The notes: generated by a model not told the origin, from the sequence alone. 34,635 bases of DNA from Bacteroidota bacterium (GCA_025352905.1 JANXRX010000234.1:1-34635); one strand, 5' to 3'. Shown: positions 23,668-32,763, counted from the first letter of the stretch. Program-made: numbers and translations.

Positions 23668-24423
23668 ATGATGATTACAGATTACCTAGTTACGTTACTG
23701 TCGTACATCAAACGCAGGGATAAACGGAATTTAATCAGGCAGGCTGTTCTTTTCAGGAATCAAACGGGTATTGAGATCGGCGGCCCGAGTGATCTCTTCA
23801 AATTAAAAGGACAATTACCGGTTTATCTTTTTGCAAAAAAAGTGGATGGTGTAAATTTCAGCAATTACACTTTATGGGAAGGGCAGCTTGACAAAGGAGA
23901 GAATTATCAGTATTATAAAGGACACAGGGGTTATCAATACATCGCAGAAGCTGCGGAGATGGATTTTATTGAACCAGGCAAATACGATTTTGTTCTTTCC
24001 TGTCATTCCCTTGAGCATGTAGCCAACCCGCTGAAAGCATTGATTGGCTGGAAACGGATTTTACAACCGGGTGGTAAATTGGTGCTGGTTTTACCGGATA
24101 AAGAAAATACTTTCGATAACAAACGCCCTTACACTACATTTGAACATCTCTTAAAAGATCTCCACGATCATATCGGAGAAGACGATACAACGCATTTCCG
24201 GGAGGTGCTCGAATTACATGATTTTAGCCGTGATACTTACCTGAACTCTGTGGAAGACCTGAAAGCAAGAACGGAAAGAAATATTGAAAACAGGGCTATC
24301 CATCACCATGTATTCAGCCTTGAATTGGTAAAACAATTATTAGAATATATAGGATTTGAAATCGAATACCAGCAAAAAGCAAAACCTTTTCATTTAATTA
24401 CGATTGCAAAGAGTAAGTCATGA
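23668..24423 (+). CDS. Class I SAM-dependent methyltransferase
   Basis: 251 residues. After a basic N-terminal helix, GIEIGGPSDLF near 34-44 is the modified SAM motif I. DFVLSCHSLEHVANPLKAL near 106-124 with the acidic and His-rich turn, and WKRILQPGGKLVLVLPDKENTF near 128-149 complete a Methyltransferase_11-type fold. EVLELHDFSR and HHHVFSLELVKQLLEYIGFE near 216-236 are typical of the related family seen in glycan clusters. The substrate is probably a sugar in the glycan being made, by location. Its last 4 bp overlap the start of the next methyltransferase, so the two are coupled. Confidence 0.85.
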   Translation: MMITDYLVTLLSYIKRRDKRNLIRQAVLFRNQTGIEIGGPSDLFKLKGQLPVYLFAKKVDGVNFSNYTLWEGQLDKGENYQYYKGHRGYQYIAEAAEMDFIEPGKYDFVLSCHSLEHVANPLKALIGWKRILQPGGKLVLVLPDKENTFDNKRPYTTFEHLLKDLHDHIGEDDTTHFREVLELHDFSRDTYLNSVEDLKARTERNIENRAIHHHVFSLELVKQLLEYIGFEIEYQQKAKPFHLITIAKSKS

Positions 24424-25211
24424 GTGAATTAGAACAATATTTTGAGGCAAACCAGCAAAGGCTGATGCACAAATACCCGCATTATTTTGATATCTATGAA
24501 CGGTATTTCAGTTCTTACCGGAACAAAAAAATAACGATCGTAGAGATTGGGGTTTCACATGGCGGCAGCCTGCAGATGTGGAAGTGGTACTTCGGCAACC
24601 AGGCCACTATCTGGGGCATAGATATCGATCCGCGCTGTAAAATGATGGAGGAAGAGAATGTACACGTTCTGATCGGATCGCAGGAAGATCCGGATTTTCT
24701 GAAACAGGTGTATGAAAAAACCGGGCCTATCGATATTTTAATTGATGATGGGGGGCACACGCAAAAACAGCAGAAACTAAGTTTTGATATCCTGTTCGAT
24801 TGTATCCGGCCAACAGGTGTATACCTGTGCGAAGATACCCATACCTCTTATCAGAATGTTTACGGAGGCGGGCACAAACGCAAAGGTAGTTTTACAGAAT
24901 ATGCCAAGAACCTGATCGACCAGGTAAATGCTTACCACTCAGAGCAGGCAAGCTTACAGGTAAACCGATTCGCGCAAACAGCCAATACCATCCACTTTTA
25001 CGACTCCGTGGTCGTTATTGAAAAAAAAGAACGGCAGCCACCTGCTCCGAAGATGACAGGCATTCCCTCTTTTCCTTCAAAACCTGAAAAGAAAACTTTT
25101 TTTGAAAAGCTAACCCTTCATTTCCTGGTCCGGACAAATAAACTATTGCAAAAATTACATTTGCCCGGGTATCATATTAACCGAATGATAGAGCTGAGCT
25201 CCAAATCTTAG
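24420..25211 (+). CDS. SAM-dependent O-methyltransferase, macrocin/CmcI-like
   Basis: 263 residues. ITIVEIGVSHGGSLQMWKWYFG near 38-59 is motif I, GIDIDPRC near 66-73 binds the ribose, and DILIDDGGHTQKQQ near 105-118 carries the metal/catalytic acidic and histidine residues found in the MycE/TylF/CmcI relatives that methylate sugar hydroxyls. YLCEDTHTSY near 134-143 supports this. The C-terminal 60 residues are proline- and lysine-rich and may bind a membrane or partner. It overlaps the upstream methyltransferase by 4 bp and is followed 3 bp later by a GT2 gene, so all three are one operon acting on one glycan. Confidence 0.83.
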   Translation: MSELEQYFEANQQRLMHKYPHYFDIYERYFSSYRNKKITIVEIGVSHGGSLQMWKWYFGNQATIWGIDIDPRCKMMEEENVHVLIGSQEDPDFLKQVYEKTGPIDILIDDGGHTQKQQKLSFDILFDCIRPTGVYLCEDTHTSYQNVYGGGHKRKGSFTEYAKNLIDQVNAYHSEQASLQVNRFAQTANTIHFYDSVVVIEKKERQPPAPKMTGIPSFPSKPEKKTFFEKLTLHFLVRTNKLLQKLHLPGYHINRMIELSSKS

Positions 25212-25214
25212 TAC

Positions 25215-26219
25215 ATGCCCTCATTTTCAGTTATTATACCTTTCAAAACCGGCAAACATTACCTGATCCAATGCGTACAGTCTGTATTACTGCAGGATCA
25301 TCCCGGGTTTGAGGTAATTATTCTTGCCGATAATACCAGCAATATCGATGGCGCGCTTGACAGCGTAATGGAATTGTATCATCCTAAAATAAGAATAGAG
25401 GCTTTTGAAGGTGCACTCAATATTCTCGAAAACTGGGACAGAATCCGTCAATTGAAAAGAATGGAGTTCATGACCATACTGGGATATGATGATCTGTTAG
25501 AACCCACATTCTTATCCGCCATAGATTCATTGATCCGGAAATATCCCGATGCCAGCCTGTATCATACCCATTTCAATTATATTGATTCAGCCGGAAGGGT
25601 CCTCAGGCCCTGTCAGCCGCTTCCCGAAAAATTAGCAGCGGATGAATATCTTTGCCTGAGCTTACAGGAAAAAATAAGTGTAATGGCAACTGGGTATGTT
25701 TTCAGATCTGCCGACTATGACCTGGCGGGGGGAATACCCATCAAATACCCAAACCTGATCTACGCCGATCTCCAGCTTTGGATCGAATTGACAAAAGTGT
25801 CTTACCTCGCTGTTGAACAGGGCAGCTTTTTTTCATTCAGATTGCATAGCAGCACCACAAAAACTTCTAAAGACAGGGTCCTGCTAAAGGCTTTTGTTTT
25901 GTATCTCCGGTACCTGGAAACGCTAATGGTGGAAAGACCCGGGTTTGAAAAAGCCATCCGCAAATGGACACCTGTTTTTATTGCGCAGACCACACGTTCT
26001 TTGGCACACCGGTTATTGAGAACTGCCAGGAATTACCGGGATGGGCTGACTATGCAAATGATATTTGAAGAAATCGGGAAGGAAGCCGCCCGGATGGGTA
26101 TTGCATATGATCCCGCATCTATCCCTTCTATAAAAATAACGGTTTGGATTGATAGGAATCCAGTGATACTACGATTGTTTCGTTTTTTCAGGAGGGTATA
26201 TAATAAGCCATTTTACTGA
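25215..26219 (+). CDS. Glycosyltransferase family 2
   Basis: 334 residues. SFSVIIPFKTGKHYLIQCVQSVL at 3-25 and VIILADNTSN at 34-43 are the nucleotide-binding half. The usual DxD is replaced by ILGYDDLLEP, with Asp92 and Asp93 serving as the metal ligands. A long C-terminal helical region (about 215-330) carries many basic residues and ends RFFRRVYNKPFY. Donor and acceptor are unknown. It follows the methyltransferase by 3 bp in the same operon. The flippase gene comes 59 bp later with its own promoter-like element, so it may be transcribed both from the operon and on its own. Confidence 0.85.
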   Translation: MPSFSVIIPFKTGKHYLIQCVQSVLLQDHPGFEVIILADNTSNIDGALDSVMELYHPKIRIEAFEGALNILENWDRIRQLKRMEFMTILGYDDLLEPTFLSAIDSLIRKYPDASLYHTHFNYIDSAGRVLRPCQPLPEKLAADEYLCLSLQEKISVMATGYVFRSADYDLAGGIPIKYPNLIYADLQLWIELTKVSYLAVEQGSFFSFRLHSSTTKTSKDRVLLKAFVLYLRYLETLMVERPGFEKAIRKWTPVFIAQTTRSLAHRLLRTARNYRDGLTMQMIFEEIGKEAARMGIAYDPASIPSIKITVWIDRNPVILRLFRFFRRVYNKPFY

Positions 26220-26265
26220 CCCCTATTTACTGTCTGACCCGGAACGCCCATCGGCTATTTTATAA

Positions 26266-26273
26266 TATATTTG
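26266..26273 (+). promoter_or_regulatory. Bacteroidota -7 promoter element for the flippase
   Basis: TATATTTG fits TAnnTTTG and lies just 5 bp before the ATG at 26279, so the message would be leaderless or nearly so. No clear -33 TTG was seen at the expected distance. Confidence 0.4.
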
Positions 26274-26278
26274 CCCCC

Positions 26279-27799
26279 ATGGGCATTATACAGAAACAAA
26301 GTATACAATCCTCCCTGGTTATCGTGCTCGGATTTGTAATAGGCGCTATCAATCTCCTTGTGTTGTTTCCTCTTTTCTTTTCAAAAACGGAAATGGGCCT
26401 CGTGCGGGCCATGATCGATACGGGGGCAACACTTTCCGTTTTCTGTACACTGGGTACCCTGCCGGTTGTTTATAAGTTCTATCCCTTTTATAATCAATAC
26501 CTGGGAACAAAAAAAAATGATCTTCCCCTCATCACATTGATCATAAACCTCATTGGATTTGGTATCCTGCTTTTGCTCGGATGGCAGCAAAAAACGTTTA
26601 TCATTACCAAACTGGGCAAATCACCCAGTTTTGCCAGGAATTTCTCATATGTATATCCTTACACTTTTTTCCTGCTGATGTTTTATTGGCTTGAATCGTT
26701 TGCATGGGGCCTGAGAAAAGGTGTGTATACTAACTTTCTACGCGAAACAGCGGTAAGAATCCTTACCACATTACTCATCCTTGCATTTGGCTTCGGATTC
26801 ATCAGCATGTCTTCCTTCATCAGCATGTTCAGTCTTATTTATGTGATCCCGGTATTATTACTTTTGTATTCGCTTGTAAAATCCGGACAATGGTCTATTA
26901 ACAGCTTTACGATCAGTCATGTTACAAGGAGGCTTAGCAGAAAAATGATCAGCTTCTCACTTTTTGTATTCGCCGGGCAATTCTTTAACATACTCACCAA
27001 AACAAATGATACTTTCCTGATATTTGGTTTGAGGGGATTAAGCGATACAGGAATCTTTGCGATCGCTACCTATGTGTCAGCGATCCTGGAGATCCCGCAA
27101 AGAAGCCTGAATGCAATCAGTATCCCGGTGCTTGCCCTGTCATGGAAAAACAAGGACTTTGCCAATATAAAACACATTTATCATAAAAGTGTATCCAACC
27201 TCCTCGCTATCGGCCTGTTGCTGTTTGGATTAATATGGCTGAATATCAGTACCCTGGTGGCCTTCCTGAATTGGGTCAGCAATAAGGCATCAGGAGGTTA
27301 TGACGCGCTGATACATCTCACTTTTATTTTAGGGCTCGCAAAACTGATAGACCTGGCAACGGGTGTGAACGCCCAGATCATCGGCACATCGAACTACTGG
27401 AAATTTGACTTTTACACTAACCTTATCTATATCGTTTTATCTCTACCCATGAATTTTGTATTGATCAAGTATTATGGATTGGAAGGGTTGGCTTATTCCA
27501 ATCTTTTCGCATTGATCATTTTCAACTCAATGCGCTTTACTTTCCTGTACAAAAAATTCAGGTTACAGCCTTACACCCTTAAACATGGGCTATTTCTTAT
27601 CCTGAGCCTGGCACTAATGACGGCGACCCATGTCTTGGTGAATACAGAAAATTTCTTCTTAAATACCGTTGTCCGGTCAACCATTTACCTGGTTAGTTTT
27701 TCAGGAATTCTTATCTGGATCAATCCGTCTCCGGATCTGCTGGAACTGGTGAATACTTTTTTCAGACAAAAGATACCTGGCTTCTTTAAACGGTGGTAA
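26279..27799 (+). CDS. Wzx-type oligosaccharide flippase
   Basis: 506 residues with about 14 hydrophobic segments spread over the whole length, the layout of the MATE/MOP superfamily polysaccharide transporters. The N-terminus (QKQSIQSSLVIVLGFVIGAINLLVLFPLFFSK in order over residues 4-35), with the conserved TEMGLVRAMIDTG loop, is typical of Bacteroidota Wzx-like proteins. They flip undecaprenyl-linked oligosaccharides across the inner membrane. Its place after three modification genes agrees with export of the finished unit. A polymerase (Wzy) or ligase is not found in this window, so the exported chain may be short or be joined elsewhere. Confidence 0.85.
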   Translation: MGIIQKQSIQSSLVIVLGFVIGAINLLVLFPLFFSKTEMGLVRAMIDTGATLSVFCTLGTLPVVYKFYPFYNQYLGTKKNDLPLITLIINLIGFGILLLLGWQQKTFIITKLGKSPSFARNFSYVYPYTFFLLMFYWLESFAWGLRKGVYTNFLRETAVRILTTLLILAFGFGFISMSSFISMFSLIYVIPVLLLLYSLVKSGQWSINSFTISHVTRRLSRKMISFSLFVFAGQFFNILTKTNDTFLIFGLRGLSDTGIFAIATYVSAILEIPQRSLNAISIPVLALSWKNKDFANIKHIYHKSVSNLLAIGLLLFGLIWLNISTLVAFLNWVSNKASGGYDALIHLTFILGLAKLIDLATGVNAQIIGTSNYWKFDFYTNLIYIVLSLPMNFVLIKYYGLEGLAYSNLFALIIFNSMRFTFLYKKFRLQPYTLKHGLFLILSLALMTATHVLVNTENFFLNTVVRSTIYLVSFSGILIWINPSPDLLELVNTFFRQKIPGFFKRW

Positions 27800-27808
27800 A
27801 CTGTTCGC

Positions 27809-28591
27809 TCACCAATTCTCCAACCCTATTTTTTTCTTTATCCCGAACAGCCATTTACCAACCCCGGTTTGAAGCAGGTGATGTAATATTTTTAACCGGG
27901 CCTGCCAGGCAACCAGCCTGTAAGAAAAACCAAAATAAGACTCATATACTTTCCTGCTTTCTGCAAGCGATCGCAGGTAATTCACCGTACTTACGCCTGT
28001 ATCATCAAACGCAACGATCAGTTTATCCAAATAAGCATAGGGTTCATCCGAGATCCTGCACATCAAATCATAATCCATCGCTATTTTATACCCGCTGCTG
28101 AACAGCCCTATCCTTTCATACACCTCTCTTCTTACAAACCAGGTAGGATGCGAAACACTACGCATACCGCGGTAGAGTTTTGTTTTATCAAAAGGCTTAC
28201 CGATCACTACCGGTTTTCCCGCACGTATCATTTGTATGTTCCCGCTGATCCACTGAACACCGGGTTGCTTTTCAAATTCTTTGACAACCGTTTCCAGTAT
28301 ATCCGCAGAAGCATATTCATCACCCGCATGTAACAGGTGTATCAGGGATGAAGTTGCTTTTTGTATCCCTTTATTCATGGCATCTGAAATGCCATTGTCT
28401 TTTTCATTGATCCATTTACGATAAGGGGGTTGCGGTGTCTGGCTCAGCCATTGCGCAATAGCGGGTTCAGAAGATCCGTTGATAATCCAGTGCGCTGTTG
28501 GAGTAACTGTTTGGCCATCCACAGAAGCACAGGTCTGCTCCAGCTGGGCCAGGTTATTAAAACAGATCGTGATCACTGAAACGGTTTCCAT
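27809..28591 (-). CDS. Glycosyltransferase family 2, WcaE/colanic-type
   Basis: 260 residues. VSVITICFNNLAQLEQT at 4-20 begins a GT-A fold. The DxD position is AGDE (89-92), and EKDNGISDAMNKGIQKA at 63-79 is characteristic of this GT2 branch, which usually has EpDxGIyDAmNKGI. HPTWFVRREVYERIGLF near 147-163 and DYDLMCRI near 172-179 complete the active site. The donor cannot be predicted with confidence. It is convergent with the flippase, 9 bp apart. On its own strand it follows mqnA by 23 bp, so it may be transcribed with that unrelated gene. Confidence 0.87.
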   Translation of the reverse strand: METVSVITICFNNLAQLEQTCASVDGQTVTPTAHWIINGSSEPAIAQWLSQTPQPPYRKWINEKDNGISDAMNKGIQKATSSLIHLLHAGDEYASADILETVVKEFEKQPGVQWISGNIQMIRAGKPVVIGKPFDKTKLYRGMRSVSHPTWFVRREVYERIGLFSSGYKIAMDYDLMCRISDEPYAYLDKLIVAFDDTGVSTVNYLRSLAESRKVYESYFGFSYRLVAWQARLKILHHLLQTGVGKWLFGIKKKIGLENW

Positions 28592-28614
28592 GTATAAAAT
28601 AATATGGAATATAA

Positions 28615-29370
28615 TTAATATGTATGACTAAGCCCGCTCATTTTTTGCAGGAAAAGTTCCAGCCCCTGCCTTTTTTCTGCCGTCCAGTGAAAGCTGATAT
28701 TCTTTGTATAATACGTATCCAGGTCATACACAGGATAGGGATTTTCAGCTATTACTTCCGGAAGATGCTCCAACCCGAAAGCATTGGCCATATTAAAATC
28801 ATTGATAAACGCGTCCGGTAATTTTTTGTTGGAGATCCACGCTGCAAAAACAAACGGAAGCCCGGTATAGGCTTTCCAGGCGGCGGCAAGATCGTACGTG
28901 AACGGAGATATCTTCCGCTGCTCCAGCGCCCTGTCGCCTATTACCACAGCCGCCGCTGTACCTTTGATACCCGAGCGCGGGTCGTTCTCAGTATAGATAA
29001 GTTCCACCCCGTTTTGCCAATGATATTTCAGCAGTATATGCGCCAGGTTGAGCGAGGTACGGCTCTGGTGGTCAAGATACACTTTGGTGACCTGGTTCAT
29101 GGGCACTTCGCTGAATAGCGCTACCGATGCCACTTCCCCATCGGCCCCGATGCAATAATCCGTGATAATATGCGCCTCGGCCAAACCTGGCATGATGGCC
29201 ACAGGTACCAGTCCAACATCTATCTCATCATTCATCAGCATGGCGGCTATCCTGGAAGGATATTCTTCCACCAGTTCAATCGTATTAATCAGCGCTGAGC
29301 GCTTTATCCCGTATAATAATGGCTTTGTATTCAGATAACTCACTGCACCAACGCGTATTTTCTTGCCCAA
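28615..29370 (-). CDS. mqnA: Chorismate dehydratase MqnA (futalosine menaquinone pathway)
   Basis: 251 residues with the periplasmic-binding-protein-like fold of MqnA, a cytosolic enzyme dehydrating chorismate to 3-enolpyruvylbenzoate, the first step of the futalosine route to menaquinone. The N-terminus IRVGAVSYLNTKPLLYG near 5-21, PSRIAAMLMNDEIDVGLVPVA near 38-58, and AAVVIGDRAL near 139-148 are the family's marks. The start is TTG at 29368-29370 (GKKIRVGAV), with no ATG nearby. Other mqn genes are not adjacent, which is common in this phylum. The upstream 227 bp hold heptamer arrays shared with the divergent purB gene. Confidence 0.9.
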   Translation of the reverse strand: MGKKIRVGAVSYLNTKPLLYGIKRSALINTIELVEEYPSRIAAMLMNDEIDVGLVPVAIMPGLAEAHIITDYCIGADGEVASVALFSEVPMNQVTKVYLDHQSRTSLNLAHILLKYHWQNGVELIYTENDPRSGIKGTAAAVVIGDRALEQRKISPFTYDLAAAWKAYTGLPFVFAAWISNKKLPDAFINDFNMANAFGLEHLPEVIAENPYPVYDLDTYYTKNISFHWTAEKRQGLELFLQKMSGLSHTY

Positions 29371-29404
29371 GCTGTCGATTTTAAACGCAAAGGAAGCTAA
29401 TTCA

Positions 29405-29439
29405 TAATTAATAATTAGTAATTAATAATAAACAATTAT
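29405..29439. repeat. AT-rich heptamer array upstream of mqnA
   Basis: Five 7-bp units: TAATTAA, TAATTAG, TAATTAA, TAATAAA and CAATTAT. Positions 29406-29429 are identical over 24 bases to 3714-3737 in the array before the ornithine aminotransferase gene, and inverse to part of the array at 29543-29591. Confidence 0.65.
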
Positions 29440-29542
29440 TAACGGGAAGGCAGATTTGACCACCGAAAACGACAAGATCCGTGATTCATAGTTATCTTCG
29501 CCCGGATCGATAATTCAGTAACTGACCCATATATCGAAGTAT

Positions 29543-29591
29543 CAATTACTAATTATCAATTACTAATTATTAATTACTAATTATTAATTAC
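29543..29591. repeat. AT-rich heptamer tandem array before purB (seven units)
   Basis: Seven contiguous 7-bp units alternating CAATTAC or TAATTAC with TAATTAT, ending 6 bp before the purB ATG. The 25 bases at 29565-29589 are the exact inverse of 3714-3738 upstream of the aminotransferase gene. Both copies adjacent to genes thus end with the same-facing array directly before the start codon. Confidence 0.7.
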
Positions 29592-29597
29592 CCAAAC

Positions 29598-30944
29598 ATG
29601 GAACTGACTGCCCTCACTGCCATTTCACCTATTGATGGCCGGTACCGTAAACAGGTAAATCACCTGGATGCCTATTTTTCGGAATATGCACTGATCAGGT
29701 ACCGGGTACTGGTGGAGGTGGAGTACTTTTTTTTCCTGTCGGAACATAAATTTTTTAAACTCAACCCGAAAGCAAGGGGCTTCCTGAAAAAAATTGCAGA
29801 AAATTTCAGTATTTCCGATGCCCAGGAAATCAAGCAGATTGAATCGGTAACCAACCACGATGTAAAAGCAGTTGAATATTTTTTAAAGGAACAGTTAGAC
29901 AAAGCAGGCATCCCCGAACTCAAAGAATGGATCCATTTCGGGCTTACTTCCCAGGATATCAACAACACCTCTATCCCCCTTAGCTGGAAACATTGCATGG
30001 AACATGAGTACCTGCCCACGGTCATGAACCTGCAAAACAACTTATACAAGCTTGCCGCACAATGGAAAAACATTCCTTTGCTGGCACGTACACACGGTCA
30101 GCCCGCATCGCCCACACGTTTGGGAAAAGAGATCATGGTATTTGTGGAAAGACTGAATAACCAGGTAGAGCTTTTTTCCAGTATCCCTTATTCTGCCAAA
30201 TTTGGCGGCGCTACCGGCAACTTTAATGCGCATCAGGTAGCTTATCCCAAAAAGAACTGGGTAAGCCTGGCTGATGGATTTGTGGAAGGTACGCTGGGTC
30301 TCCAGCGTATGCAGTTTACCACGCAGATAGAGCATTACGATAACCTGGCCGCACATTTTGATGCGATCAAACGCATTAATAATATACTTGTTGACCTGTG
30401 CAGAGATATCTGGACCTATATCAGCATGGATTACTTTACACAAAAAACAAAAAAAGGCGAAGTGGGCTCCTCGGCTATGCCACATAAAGTAAACCCCATA
30501 GATTTTGAAAATGCGGAAGGCAACCTGGGTATGGCCAATGCCCTGCTCGAACACCTTTCTGCCAAACTGCCGCTGAGCCGCCTGCAGCGCGACCTGACTG
30601 ATTCGACCGTGTTACGGAATATCGGGGTGCCTATTGCACATACCCTTATCGCATTCCGGTCACTCGAAAAAGGATTGGGCAAATTAGTGCTGAATGAAGC
30701 AAGGATCAAAGCAGACCTTGAAAATAACTGGGCCGTAGTGGCCGAAGCGATCCAGACTATTTTGCGCCGTGAGAAATATCCCAATCCATACGAAGCCTTA
30801 AAGGACCTGACCCGCGGCAATCATAGAATTGACAGGCAGGCCATCCATCGCTTTATTGGCTCCCTGAAAGTGAGCGCAGCAGTGAAAAAGGAACTGAAAG
30901 CGATCACGCCGATGAATTATGTAGGGGTTAACCCGTCGTATTAA
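29598..30944 (+). CDS. purB: Adenylosuccinate lyase
   Basis: 448 residues, the usual length. It acts twice in cytosolic purine synthesis, splitting SAICAR and adenylosuccinate with release of fumarate. The N-terminus LTAISPIDGRY at 6-16, LTSQDINNT at 116-124, ARTHGQPASPTRLGKE with His166, and the flexible signature loop SSAMPHKVNPIDFENAEGN with the catalytic Ser at 291-292 are all intact. The presence of EYFFFLSEHKFF near 42-53 fits the E. coli-type PurB branch. It is transcribed alone or with the Gfo/Idh gene 19 bp downstream. The start codon follows a seven-unit heptamer array instead of a ribosome-binding site. Confidence 0.96.
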   Translation: MELTALTAISPIDGRYRKQVNHLDAYFSEYALIRYRVLVEVEYFFFLSEHKFFKLNPKARGFLKKIAENFSISDAQEIKQIESVTNHDVKAVEYFLKEQLDKAGIPELKEWIHFGLTSQDINNTSIPLSWKHCMEHEYLPTVMNLQNNLYKLAAQWKNIPLLARTHGQPASPTRLGKEIMVFVERLNNQVELFSSIPYSAKFGGATGNFNAHQVAYPKKNWVSLADGFVEGTLGLQRMQFTTQIEHYDNLAAHFDAIKRINNILVDLCRDIWTYISMDYFTQKTKKGEVGSSAMPHKVNPIDFENAEGNLGMANALLEHLSAKLPLSRLQRDLTDSTVLRNIGVPIAHTLIAFRSLEKGLGKLVLNEARIKADLENNWAVVAEAIQTILRREKYPNPYEALKDLTRGNHRIDRQAIHRFIGSLKVSAAVKKELKAITPMNYVGVNPSY

Positions 30945-30963
30945 AAAAATCAAAAGCCAAATC

Positions 30964-32082
30964 ATGTCGAACTACTCAACCCGCCGCTCTTTTTTACAAA
31001 CGATCAGCCTGGGTATCGGCACCACCATTGCCGCTACTGCCATTGCCGGAAAAAATAAATATGCCCCGCCCGGGAAAGAACAAAAAAAATTAGGTGTTGC
31101 TTTGGTAGGGCTCGGAAGCTATGCCAAAAACCAGCTCGCTGTTGGCCTGGAACAGGCGGGCAATTGTTATCTGGCAGGTATCGTTACGGGAACGCCCGAT
31201 AAAGCAGCGGAATGGTCGAAGAAATACAATATTCCGGCAAAGAATATCTATAATTATCAAAACTTCGACCAGATCGCTTCCAATAAAGACATTGATATCA
31301 TCTATATCGTTCTGCCCAATTCGATGCACCATGAGTTTGTATTACGCGCCGCCCGGGCAGGCAAGCATGTGATGTGTGAAAAACCAATGGCCAATTCAGT
31401 AAAGGATGCAGAAGAAATGGTGAAAGCCTGTAAAGATGCGGGTGTGCAATTGGGCATTGGTTACCGGATGCATTTTGAACCCTTTACCAGAGAAGTGATA
31501 CGGCTTGCCAGGAAAAAAGAGTTTGGCCAAACCCGTTTTATCCAGACCAATTTCGGTTTCAGCATTGGCGACCCAACACAATGGCGATTAAAAAAAGATA
31601 TGGCCGGCGGCGGGCCGCTGATGGATGTAGGTATCTACTGCGTTCAGGCATCCCGTTATGTAACCGGTGCCGAACCGCTTTGGGTAACGGCACAATTCGG
31701 ACCCATTACAGATAAAGAACGTTTTACGACCGTTGAAGAATCCGTTTCCTGGCAAATGCAGTTCCCGGGAGATACCATGGTTAATGGATTTACTTCTTAC
31801 AAATCCAATATCGAACAATTGTATGTGTCGGCTGATAGTGGCTGGATGCAGCTTGGCCCGGCCTATAGTTATGGACCTATCAAGGGCAGAACCAGCCAGG
31901 GAGAAATGAACCAGCCTGTTGTACACCACCAAACTGTAATGCTGCAGGCGATCTGCAAAGAATTTATGGACACCGGCAAATTTCCCACGCATATCAATGG
32001 CGATGAAGGGGTAAGGGATACTAAAATACTGATGGCTATCTATGAAGCGGCCAAAACAGGCAAAAGAATACCCCTTGTATAA
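30964..32082 (+). CDS. Tat-exported Gfo/Idh/MocA-family oxidoreductase
   Basis: 372 residues. The N-terminus has a twin-arginine signal, STRRSFLQTISLG, with Arg7 and Arg8, followed by a hydrophobic segment and alanine-rich cleavage region near 25-30, so it is probably periplasmic like glucose-fructose oxidoreductase, which carries its own tightly bound NADP. The Rossmann fold begins GVALVGLGSYAKNQL at 44-58; the family motif CEKPMANSV has Glu139-Lys140-Pro141; and the C-terminal domain (about 160-350) has ERFTTVEES. Sugar substrate is unknown. It follows purB by 19 bp, with no functional link, and ends 4 bp from the convergent DsrE-like gene. Confidence 0.88.
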   Translation: MSNYSTRRSFLQTISLGIGTTIAATAIAGKNKYAPPGKEQKKLGVALVGLGSYAKNQLAVGLEQAGNCYLAGIVTGTPDKAAEWSKKYNIPAKNIYNYQNFDQIASNKDIDIIYIVLPNSMHHEFVLRAARAGKHVMCEKPMANSVKDAEEMVKACKDAGVQLGIGYRMHFEPFTREVIRLARKKEFGQTRFIQTNFGFSIGDPTQWRLKKDMAGGGPLMDVGIYCVQASRYVTGAEPLWVTAQFGPITDKERFTTVEESVSWQMQFPGDTMVNGFTSYKSNIEQLYVSADSGWMQLGPAYSYGPIKGRTSQGEMNQPVVHHQTVMLQAICKEFMDTGKFPTHINGDEGVRDTKILMAIYEAAKTGKRIPLV

Positions 32083-32086
32083 CCCA

Positions 32087-32620
32087 TCAGTACTTTAACA
32101 GCGCATATCCTTTTAACTGGTAGGTTGTTAGTGTAGTGATCGCCGATAGCGCCACGTCTACTTCCGGTACAATTGTTTTGGGATCGATATCTCTTTTGAT
32201 CACCGATTGTCCGCATACAAATACCTTAACGCCACCTTCTTTCAACGCAGTAAACAAAGCGCTGTTGGGATTGGCCATATTAAATTTCTTCCGGTAAGTT
32301 TCATCATTTACCACGTATTGCGCCGCCGGGCCGTGGATCACCATTACCACATGCAGTTTAGCGGCAGGCACCCCGCCTAATGCATGCAGGTTAACCACAG
32401 CGGCCACTTTCTCAAAGAACTCATGCACCAATTCAGGTTTCGGATTGTCAGTACTCACTTCCACTACGATCTTATAATCCAATTTCGGATCAGGCTTCTC
32501 AACCGCATATGGTACTTCACTAACGGTGCCAAAATTTTTGATCACAGGATTCACTTTATGCTGCGCAGTGGCCAATATCATCGTGATACAGCCAAGCAGT
32601 ACGAAAACGATTCTTTTCAT
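32087..32620 (-). CDS. Secreted DsrE-family protein
   Basis: 177 residues. A signal peptide (KRIVFVLLGCITMILATAQ) ends with an alanine-glutamine cleavage site, so the protein is periplasmic. The rest matches the DsrE/DsrF-like fold: YKIVVEVSTDN near 49-59, AKLHVVMVIHGPAAQYV near 87-103, and VKVFVCGQSVIK near 131-142. In cytoplasmic relatives a cysteine at the matching place (CGQS) relays sulfur; here the same cysteine is kept, but without a known sulfur donor the function is open. It converges on the Gfo/Idh gene and is divergent from the DUF885 gene across 143 bp, in which I see no further feature. Confidence 0.8.
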   Translation of the reverse strand: MKRIVFVLLGCITMILATAQHKVNPVIKNFGTVSEVPYAVEKPDPKLDYKIVVEVSTDNPKPELVHEFFEKVAAVVNLHALGGVPAAKLHVVMVIHGPAAQYVVNDETYRKKFNMANPNSALFTALKEGGVKVFVCGQSVIKRDIDPKTIVPEVDVALSAITTLTTYQLKGYALLKY

Positions 32621-32763
32621 AAAACATCAGGGTTTATCAAAACAAGATAAGATTATTCCATCCTGTTCTGAACAACTCTGCAACGCATGTTGAAAAAAAC
32701 CGGCCGGTCATACCTGCTCATCTTCTTCTTTTCAGTACTTTCATAGTAACCATCACTACTGTC

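Noticed and set aside
30042-30820. Minus-strand open frames inside purB
   Set aside because: Shadow frames of an intact, well conserved gene.
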